This document shows positions 1 through 6,346 of a stretch of 6,751 nucleotides of DNA, in pieces. The translations under genes were made by a program, and so were the position numbers. Under the pieces are notes generated by a model. The model was given only the letters and a program-made list of their open reading frames with translations. It did not search any database and had not been told where the DNA came from. This stretch comes from Globobulimina sp. Lineage: Eukaryota; Foraminifera; Rotaliida. The stretch covers positions 1 to 6,751 of the forward strand of contig PIVH01000244.1 in the NCBI GenBank assembly GCA_003354225.1, in the 5' to 3' direction. The stretch's first letter is position 1. Every line of letters starts with the position of its first letter.

Positions 1-1455
1 TTTTTTGGAGATTGCAATAAAATGTCAGAGGCAGAAAATGTATTTAATTCAATATCAAATGATAATGATTTGGATGTTGTTTTAATCAGTTTGATGATGA
101 AAATATTTATAAATAATGGACATTATGAGAATGCATTAAATTTATATCAAATAAATGATGAAAACAATGATGCAATTTGCCATTTATTAGCACTTAAAGC
201 ATGTGGACATGTTAAAAATTATAGTTTCGGAAAAGAAATTCATTTTAAATTAATAAAAGAAACAGATAATAATATAAAACTAAAAACTGTTTTGATTGAA
301 TTTTATGCGAACTGTAATGATATTATGACAGCAGAGAATATATTTAATTCAATTAAGCCATTCGAGAGAGATATAATATGTATCAGCGCCATGATGTCAG
401 CCCATATTAACAATGGCGAGGATGCAAAGGCCATTCAATTGTATGATAACTATGATAGAGATCAAAGAGTAAATCTGTGCCATTTGGCAATAAAAGCATG
501 TATTCATACTTATAATTATGAAAAAGGAAAAGAAATAATAAATTCAATCAATGTCACAAATAGCCCAAATATTGAAATAATGAATACTGTAATTACATTT
601 TATGGCTTTTTTGGTGAAATGGAGAATGTTTTGAATATATTTAATTTGATTGATAATAATAAGAAAGATATCATAACAACAAATGCAATGTTGACTGTGC
701 TGATCAATAATGAATATTTTAATGATGCATTGGATTTATATAAAAAATGTACTTTAAACAAAGATGATATGACTCACTCATTAGCCATTAAAGCAAGTCA
801 ATGTTTAAATGAGTTTGATTTTGGAAAAGAAATAATTGTTGAAAATAACTTATTGGATTTGGATTTGCAAAGTATTCAAATTCAAAATACGTTGATTGAT
901 TTTTACGGTAAAATGGGTGATATTTATTATTCATTAAAAATATTTAATTCCATTGCGGATCACAAAAAAGATATTATTACTATTAATGCCATGATGTCGG
1001 CATATTTGAGTAACGGAAAATATCTGCAAGTAAACAATTTGTTTGATAAAAAAATAAAAGATTTGACATTAATTGCGGATGCAACCACATATTCAATATT
1101 ATTAACTCAATGCAGTCATAGTGGAGATTTAAAAAATGCAATTAAAATTTATATAAAATATATAAAACATAATAGTGATACAGAAATAAGATACAATCAT
1201 TATATTATAACATGTTTAGTGGATTGTTTTGCACGGAAAGGATACTTAAATGTTGCAAAAAATATAATTACAAAATATGAAAAGATTACAAAAAGATCAC
1301 CATATTATGCGATGTATATTGCATTGTTAAGTGGTTCGAGAACATATCGGAATAAACAAATGGCTATGAAAATATATCAAGAAATACAAGAAAAATTTAA
1401 TCAAAATGAGAATATTATGTATCGGGCAACTCTTTTGTTTAGAAATATGGTTTGA
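1..1455 (+). CDS. PPR repeat protein, PLS-like with E-domain-like C-terminus, 5'-partial
   Basis: This is a pentatricopeptide repeat protein, a family of helical-hairpin proteins that bind RNA, usually in mitochondria or plastids. The frame is open from base 1, and the residues before the first ATG (position 22) already read as PPR (FFGDCNKMSEAENVF), so that ATG is internal and the true start lies upstream. The 484 visible residues repeat with a period of about 100: the FNSI/FNLI helix recurs at residues 8, 108, 207 and 308 counted from that ATG. Each unit contains an INAMMSA-like, an HLAIKAC-like and a TLIDFYG-like helix, so about three PPR motifs, like the P-L-S triplets of plant PLS-class proteins. 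Residues 393-476 (HYIITCLVDCFARKGYL..., then ALLSGSRTYRN) resemble the E1/E2 motifs that follow PLS arrays. No DYW deaminase domain follows before the TGA. Any targeting peptide is outside the window. PPR identity is firm; subclass and location are inferred. Confidence 0.88.
   Translation, partial: FFGDCNKMSEAENVFNSISNDNDLDVVLISLMMKIFINNGHYENALNLYQINDENNDAICHLLALKACGHVKNYSFGKEIHFKLIKETDNNIKLKTVLIEFYANCNDIMTAENIFNSIKPFERDIICISAMMSAHINNGEDAKAIQLYDNYDRDQRVNLCHLAIKACIHTYNYEKGKEIINSINVTNSPNIEIMNTVITFYGFFGEMENVLNIFNLIDNNKKDIITTNAMLTVLINNEYFNDALDLYKKCTLNKDDMTHSLAIKASQCLNEFDFGKEIIVENNLLDLDLQSIQIQNTLIDFYGKMGDIYYSLKIFNSIADHKKDIITINAMMSAYLSNGKYLQVNNLFDKKIKDLTLIADATTYSILLTQCSHSGDLKNAIKIYIKYIKHNSDTEIRYNHYIITCLVDCFARKGYLNVAKNIITKYEKITKRSPYYAMYIALLSGSRTYRNKQMAMKIYQEIQEKFNQNENIMYRATLLFRNMV
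1198..1452 (+). other. E1/E2-like C-terminal motif of the PPR protein
   Basis: The last 84 residues depart from the repeat pattern. They carry the order HY..xLVD.fARkGyL..A...I, then YY.MYIALLSGsR.yrN...A.KIY.EI, then N..MYR..LLf.N. This matches the spacing of the plant PLS-class E1 and E2 motifs (HY..mVDLlgRaG.L, then W.aLLsaCR.hgN, then Y.lLsN.Y). The tryptophan usual before the ALLS block is a tyrosine here. The match is by eye and covers consensus positions only. Degenerate PPR motifs are the alternative. Confidence 0.5.
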
Positions 1456-1535
1456 ACAATATATTAAAGTGACATACTTTTTCTTTTCTTTTGTGAAAGA
1501 CTGAAAAACTTTGGAGCTTCTGACATTTACGAAGT
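1456..1535 (+). promoter_or_regulatory. Short intergenic gap with candidate initiator-like pyrimidine tract
   Basis: Only 80 nt separate the PPR stop from the proposed start of the SEL1L-like gene, so this gap must hold both the 3' end of one gene and the promoter and leader of the next. A tract of the form ACTTTTTCTTTTCTTTT lies at 1476-1492, 43 nt before the ATG at 1536. Close relatives of this tract occur at 5092-5106 and 6322-6335 in front of the next two genes. Its recurrence before three genes suggests a core promoter or leader element, but AT-rich DNA makes such tracts common. No TATA box or poly(A) signal stands out. Confidence 0.35.
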
Positions 1536-4500
1536 ATGCATCAAGTTCTGTTTGTGTTGTTGATCCTATTATGTGTTGATGTCAGTTGTGATATTGAATT
1601 GGATAAAATTATTGGGCATGGAACTCCCATCAGTTAATGACAAAAATATGATGTGTTTCTGTTTTACATTACATTTCAATACAAAACAATACATTAGATA
1701 CTGAGCAACATTGCAAAGATATTGATGAAACCTGCCAGGAATTGGCATTAAATGGTTATTGCTACGACACAGATTTTATTCGATATTTTTGTCCAATAAG
1801 TTGTAGAAATCCATTGTGTACTAATTATTTCCCTGCATTTACTTCCAAATCAAATTATTGGACACAAATGACATCGACAATATGTTATTACCCATCATCA
1901 ACCGCATCCAAATTATATTTTTACCAAATTAACAATGTCTCATTAAATCAATGTCAGCACCAATGCAATAACAATCCATTGTGTTCTCATCTTCTATATA
2001 TTGAGAAATCCATCCTTGCACAACAACCAATTACTGATTATATCCAATTCCTTTTGTTAACCACTACAAATAAACAAATACATAATGATATCTATGATAA
2101 CAACATGACAATCAATATCTGCATTCATTCGTACATTCCATTAAAATCCTGTCAACCAATATGTGTCAACAACGATTTGCTATTAACATATTTAATTAAT
2201 CATAAACAAGATCCAAACACTCACACAAACACTGCCAAACTGCTCAAACCATTCATATTCTCCGCACATTACCAATATATATCCTTATTCTCTTTGTATA
2301 TGAATGAGCATCAAAGCTGGCACATTCTCAATGAATTCAATACTAAAAACAGTATCATTCCTTACGAATCGCACGAATATTATTACCCCCAAATGGATGT
2401 CAATAATAATGGTTTACGCCTGTTGCGAGCGCCTAAACTCTCCACCTTCGCAGGCGTCAATAAGGTACGTTTGGAATTTGAGTCTCGAGTCGACAGAGCT
2501 TTAGAAGTCTCGTGGGTGAATACCAGAAATCGGCGAGAATACTTTCAAGAATCGTTGGAAGCGGATACATGGAGCATTACTAAAGCACGGCACAGTTTCG
2601 ATGGACATATATTTGTGATTCGCGACAGTCAAACCAAAGAATGGCTGACCACATATCGGAATAACCCGTCACATACAAACGTGTTTATCACTATTACACC
2701 GTTCGGCGTTTGTGTGCGTGACGAAACGCAACAAAATAACAACGGTATTAATATGGACACCATTCCAACTGCAAACTTACTGAAACAGGCACAGCAAAAA
2801 CGATGGGGCGCACACTCGAATATATCGGAAGTGTGGAGCTTATATGAACAAATATTGTGGAGCTCCAACCATAGAAAGATGAGGGGAAAGGTGTTGAATT
2901 TAATGGGGCAAATATTTTTGTTTGGTTCGTACGATGAAATATTCGATTTCGACCTTGCTTGGTCATATTTTAAAGTGGCAGCTATGATGAATGATGGCGA
3001 TGCAATGTATAACATGGCCTTTATGATTGAAAAGAAGTTTTTACCGACAACAATGTACTCTCATTTGCCCAAGAATTTATACCGCATTTCCATGTTAAAT
3101 TATTGGTGCGCAGCACAGTCACATTCGCAAAAAGCGCAGTTATTGCTAGGTTTCAGGTACTTGAATGGCATTGGCATGAATAAATCGTGCGAGCATTCAG
3201 TGTTTTTCTATCAAAAGCTAGCTAAAAAAGTGCGGAATGACGCACGTTCGTTAGATAAGTATGTAGATGTTATTGATCTATCTGACCCAATATCCAATGT
3301 ACAAGATTTGAATATGAATGAACATCAAATCAGATATTATCAACAATATGCCGCTATGGGCAGAGCGTGGGCGCATAACCATTTAGGTCAAGTTTATTTG
3401 TTTGGATTGCGAGGCATTGCGCAAAATTATGAAACCGCTGCACAGCATTTTGAAGCTGCAGCAAACGCAAAGGATCCGGTGGCAGCAACCTATTTAGGCA
3501 GATTGTATTGGAATGGTTTGGGGCGAAAAAGGAATTTAAATAAAACCTTGGAGCTGTTTGCATTTGCAGCGCAACGAAATGTGTCGCAAGCTCAGAATAA
3601 TTTGGCTTATATGTTGTGGAAAGGGATTGGTTGTCAGCGGAATACGACAAAAGCACTGAAATGGTTCAAACGCGCAGCCAGTTTAAATTTTGCGCAAGCT
3701 ATGTTTTATTTGGGTGAGATTTATAAAAAAGGTGATGGGGTTGGAAAAAATATAAGTATGGCAGTGGAATATTACATATTAGCGACAAAGCGCAGACATT
3801 ACAGATCCATGTATGAGTTGGCGATGCTGTATAAAGATGGTATTGGTGTGGCGCAAGATTGTGAGAAAGCGGTTGCTTTATTTAAGTATGTGGCGGAATA
3901 TCATAATGTTAAATTCGAGCTAGAAAATGCGCGGTCTTCATTTGAATCGAGTCGCTATGCGGAATCGTTTGTGATTTATGCACAGAAAGCAGAGGAAGGA
4001 TATATTAACGGACAGATTAATGCAGCTTTTTTGGCAGATAATGGATATCATAAATATTTATATGACATTGATGATAATCCATTTTATAATGTTGGTGATG
4101 TAGTGGGTGAGGAATACAATAAAAGTAAAACAAAGAAAATAATTGTTTATGATGACGTGGATGGAGAATGTAAAAATAATGTATTTTATTATTCGTTTGA
4201 CGATAATGCATTGCATGAAAAATATAAACACAAAGTAAGCATTCCAGAGAATAAGGAGTTAGCGTTTAGGTTTTATAGTTTTGCAGCGTCACAAAATCAT
4301 TCTCGATCGTTGCGGATTTTGGGCGATTATTATTGGTATGAATGGCCACCAATTAATTTATTTTCTTATTTAGCAAATATTAGTTTTGATATTGATAACA
4401 ATGAGCACAAATTTAATAAGAATAATAATAGTCAAAGTATTGGCGAATATGACCAACGATCCATGGCATTATCCATTGCGTATTTATCCACTCCACAATC

Positions 4501-5002
4501 CATTGTTAAATATTCCAATATTGAGAAAGATGCAAATCAAAATAATTACAAAAATACAATTAAAGTAAATCACAGTGAACCGCATTCAGTTGAGCAGGTT
4601 ATGAAAAATGAATATTTATTAAGACATGAAGTGATTGCATGTTATTTATATGAATTAGCATCGTTACAAATGTCACCGAAAGTGGATGGACAGAGTTTAT
4701 ATGATTTTGCTTATTGTTATGAACACGGAAAAGGGAAAGGAAAAAATATAAGTAAAGCAAGAGAAATATACTGGAATGCGATGAATAAAAGTACACAAGC
4801 TTTCATTCCCGTATTTGTTACATTGTTAAAAATGGAAGTTATTAATTTATATCATTTATCTACAAATGAGCTTTGCATTCATTCTATGCAACAAATGGAA
4901 AACGTTATATTGGTAATATCTGTTGTCATGTTGGTGATTGTTTTATGTATAAAATCAAGGCGAAACACAAACAGCAGACGTATACTTGACCCGAGCATTT
5001 AA
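1536..5002 (+). CDS. SEL1L: SEL1L/HRD3-like ERAD scaffold with added ShK and VHL-beta-like domains (two exons: 1536-1632, 1698-5002)
   Basis: This is the predicted ER membrane scaffold of the HRD1 ubiquitin-ligase complex, which selects misfolded luminal proteins for degradation. The joined frame gives 1133 residues. Residues 1-18 (MHQVLFVLLILLCVDVSC) are a signal peptide. Residues 38-73 hold six cysteines in ShKT spacing. Residues about 95-128 resemble a PAN/apple core. Residues about 285-373 resemble the VHL beta domain. Sel1 repeats run from about 428 to 1090, followed by a membrane helix at about 1101-1117 and a basic 16-residue tail (KSRRNTNSRRILDPSI). SEL1L-specific blocks are present in order: GQVYLFGLRGIAQNYETAAQ, DCEKAVALFKYVAE, YAQKAEEGY..GQINAAFLAD, LGDYYWY, and FAYCYEHGKGKGKNISKA followed by PVFVTLLKME. 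Many NxS/T sequons fit a luminal position. Human SEL1L is about 790 residues; the extra length is the N-terminal domains and two Asn/Lys-rich inserts. The TTG at 1742 lies inside the ShK domain and is not the start. Family assignment is strong; the exact donor site is inferred. Confidence 0.85.
1633..1697 (+). other. Predicted phase-1 intron, 65 nt
   Basis: The signal-peptide frame from ATG 1536 runs into a TAA at 1635. The ShK-containing frame is open only from 1652, after a TGA at 1649. Removing 1633-1697 (donor GTTAATGA, acceptor TACATTAG) joins the two frames as ...GTPI-N-TEQHCKD. The donor resembles the GTTTAATA donor proposed in the last gene, and the lengths are 65 and 67 nt. Other in-frame pairs exist, for example GT at 1585 or 1588 with the same acceptor, or GT at 1581 with the AG at 1704-1705, so the existence of an intron is firmer than its borders. 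Confidence 0.65.
1709..1819 (+). other. ShK-type six-cysteine domain
   Basis: Residues 37-73 of the spliced protein read HCKDIDETCQELALNGYC... and continue to C64, C68 and C73. The spacing C-x6-C-x8-C-x9-C-x3-C-x4-C, with the NG-x-C turn and the KD after the first cysteine, fits the ShKT fold, a small disulfide-rich module found in secreted and ER proteins. In algae and plants this module is often attached to prolyl 4-hydroxylases, which is established family knowledge. It is a structural module here, not evidence of a toxin. Confidence 0.75.
2450..2720 (+). other. VHL beta-domain-like segment
   Basis: Residues about 285-373 contain LEVSWVN, then REYFQESLEADTWSI, then RHSFDGHIFVIRD, then T.EWLTTY. 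This is the strand order and signature of the von Hippel-Lindau beta domain, which in animals recognises hydroxyproline. By eye the residues equivalent to human VHL W88, Y98, S111 and H115 are W305, Y314, S332 and H336; W117 is replaced by F338. No VHL alpha domain (the Elongin C-binding helices) follows. Instead the chain runs into Sel1 repeats. Another beta-sandwich is the main alternative. Confidence 0.65.
2882..4806 (+). other. Sel1-like repeat array of the SEL1L-type protein
   Basis: This stretch encodes about nine to ten Sel1-like helical hairpins in three groups: residues about 428-545, 589-800 and 890-1090. The middle group is the most regular, with LG.LYW.GLG....N..K.LELF..AA and its variants repeated every 36 or so residues. 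The groups match the N-, middle and C-terminal repeat groups of SEL1L/HRD3. Two long Asn/Lys/Asp-rich inserts interrupt the last part, at 4037-4240 and 4340-4630. Confidence 0.8.
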
Positions 5003-5021
5003 TTATGTTGTCTCATTTGCA

Positions 5022-5117
5022 AACGTATTTTTTTAAAAGTAGCCAAAATCGCACAAAATCGCACATGAAAAATCTATTAAAAAACATTTTCACTTTTCTT
5101 TCTTTTCATATCATTTA
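5022..5117 (+). repeat. Duplicated intergenic element, copy A (before the OTU gene)
   Basis: This block of about 95 nt matches 6255-6346 at a constant offset of about 1230 nt. The order is an ACGT followed by a T-run, an A-run, AGC, an AAAATCGCA motif, then a perfectly shared 28-nt core at 5078-5105 that ends in the pyrimidine tract. Copy A also carries a perfect tandem 10-mer, AAAATCGCAC twice, at 5045-5064. It lies about 100 nt before the OTU start codon, so it probably contains promoter or leader signals. Confidence 0.75.
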
Positions 5118-5219
5118 CAATAATTATCATAATTCAATTTTATAAACATGATATCTATTAATAGTTGACATCAAATAACATAGATCGATAAACAACATTC
5201 AATAAATACAACATAACCA

Positions 5220-6176
5220 ATGAATTTACGATCAGTTTGGATAATTGGAATTATCATATTTGTGGTCGCTGCTGGCCAACAACCTGTTAATCCAATGTAT
5301 CAATTTCATGTGGATAAAATTATCCAATCTAATGATATTAATTATTTATTAGATTTAAAAGTTGCATTGAAGCAACACGCAGACGATTGCATCGAATCGG
5401 TTCTTAGTCTCTTAGCAATACAGAATACTGCTTTGGCAGACAAATACATTGAAATGATGAAGGAACCAAACATTGAGACTCAAGACAGAAACCTTTTACG
5501 TTCAATCATCGGCTCTGATTATCAATATCATGTCAACAAAATTATCCAATCCGGTAATATTAAATATTTATTGGATTTAAAAGATCGCAGTCAACGGATC
5601 AAGCACTCTGTAATGAGGACAGAAGCAGAAGCATACGTTGAATGGGTTTGCAGTCTTTTAGCAATTCAGAATAGTCAGTTAGCAGACAATTACAATCAAC
5701 ATAGAAATTTGGAAGTAGAAAAATTAAAGAAACGGGAATTTAAACGCAAAATACGTGATCAATTTAAGAAGAGAATACGCAAAGTACAGGACGATGGGAA
5801 TTGTTTATTTCGAGCAGTTGCAAGACAGTTTCAAGTGCATCGGATCAGCAGTCATACGCGAAAAGAAGTTAGGGCCAAAGCTGTACATTATATGAGGACA
5901 CATCCCGACAAATTTGTCGGTCATTTTGCTGGCGATGATCAGAGAAACTCCTTCGATCAACATGTTGCCGCAATGGAAAAAGACATGACGTTTGGCACAT
6001 ATTCTGAACTGGTAGCCATTGCGTCTGTGTATCGCATACAAATTAAACTGTATTCATATGAAGGTATACGACCCATTGGTTCTATGTCAGATCGTGAGAT
6101 TGAACTTGCATTTACCGGTCCTCTGGAAAGAGGGCATTTCGATTCAATTGAAGCGCCTATTACTACGGGAAAGTAA
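5220..6176 (+). CDS. OTU-family cysteine protease (deubiquitinase type) with N-terminal signal peptide
   Basis: This is a predicted 318-residue OTU peptidase, a family that cleaves ubiquitin from proteins. The OTU domain spans about residues 188-311. The catalytic cysteine is C195 in DDGNCLFRAVARQF and the catalytic histidine is H306 in GHFDSI. The middle block GTYSELVAIASVYRIQIKLYS matches the helix and strand between them, with T in place of the usual W. Residues 1-19 (MNLRSVWIIGIIIFVVAAG) look like a signal peptide, or less likely a signal anchor, and R4 before the hydrophobic core favours export of the rest. Residues 27-158 are two copies of a helical module of unknown type, followed by a very basic linker at 162-188 (KKREFKRKIRDQFKKRIRK). 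Active-site residues are intact. Targeting to the secretory route is odd for a ubiquitin protease. The OTU call is firm; substrate and location are unknown. Confidence 0.88.
   Translation: MNLRSVWIIGIIIFVVAAGQQPVNPMYQFHVDKIIQSNDINYLLDLKVALKQHADDCIESVLSLLAIQNTALADKYIEMMKEPNIETQDRNLLRSIIGSDYQYHVNKIIQSGNIKYLLDLKDRSQRIKHSVMRTEAEAYVEWVCSLLAIQNSQLADNYNQHRNLEVEKLKKREFKRKIRDQFKKRIRKVQDDGNCLFRAVARQFQVHRISSHTRKEVRAKAVHYMRTHPDKFVGHFAGDDQRNSFDQHVAAMEKDMTFGTYSELVAIASVYRIQIKLYSYEGIRPIGSMSDREIELAFTGPLERGHFDSIEAPITTGK
5298..5447 (+). repeat. Coding tandem repeat, unit 1 (residues 27-76 of the OTU protein)
   Basis: This unit runs from YQFHVDKIIQSNDINYLLDL to SLLAIQNTALADKY. Its first 63 nt match unit 2 at 53 of 63 positions, so the duplication is fairly recent or under constraint. 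I do not recognise the module. It looks like two helices with a conserved SLLAIQN-x2-LAD-x-Y end. Confidence 0.8.
5520..5693 (+). repeat. Coding tandem repeat, unit 2 (residues 101-158 of the OTU protein)
   Basis: This unit begins YQYHVNKIIQSGNIKYLLDL and ends SLLAIQNSQLADNY. It starts 74 residues after unit 1 and is about eight residues longer because of an extra RSQRIKHSVMR-like stretch. Sixteen of the first 21 residues equal those of unit 1. Confidence 0.8.
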
Positions 6177-6254
6177 TTTGAATTTTTGATTTGACGATAT
6201 TGCGTCTGTTTTTTTTTGTGAACCTTTATTTATTTATACGTGAGTAATCACATC
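6177..6254 (+). other. 3' flank of the OTU gene
   Basis: The 78 nt after the OTU stop hold T-rich runs, including nine or more Ts near 6210, and no recognisable AATAAA. It probably contains the cleavage and polyadenylation region of the OTU gene. No gene is visible here on either strand. Confidence 0.35.
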
Positions 6255-6346
6255 GACACGTTTCTTTCTTAAAAAAAAGCAGCAAAAATCGCATATAAAA
6301 AATCCAGTAAAAAACATTTTCACTTTTCTTTCTTTCATGTCATTTC
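6255..6346 (+). repeat. Duplicated intergenic element, copy B (before the last gene)
   Basis: This is the partner of 5022-5117. It shares the T-run, A-run, AGC, AAAATCGCA and the 28-nt core (6308-6335), but has only one AAAATCGCA motif and one T fewer at the end of the tract. Copy B carries the proposed ATG of the last gene at 6337, exactly where copy A has ATA, so the end of the element becomes coding here. Confidence 0.75.

Noticed and set aside
22-24. ATG at 22 as the start of the PPR protein
   Set aside because: The frame is open to base 1 and the residues before this ATG continue the PPR motif, so the gene starts upstream of the window.
1448-1500. Intron after codon 475 of the PPR gene extending it toward a DYW domain
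   Set aside because: A GT at 1449 and an AG near 1499 exist, but the next gene's signal-peptide exon begins at 1536, leaving no room for a further domain.
1742-1744. TTG as start codon of the long SEL1L-like frame
   Set aside because: It falls between the second and third cysteines of the ShK domain and lacks the signal peptide. The frame is open upstream and joins to an ATG exon.
1709-1819. ShK domain read as a toxin
   Set aside because: The fold is shared with many non-toxic secreted and ER proteins, and here it is part of a large membrane-anchored scaffold.
2629-3015. 128-codon minus-strand open frame
   Set aside because: It lies wholly within the Sel1-repeat coding region, shows no domain signature, and is a shadow of the real gene. 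The same holds for the other reverse-strand frames at 3354-3656, 4017-4211, 4599-4796 and 5805-6041.
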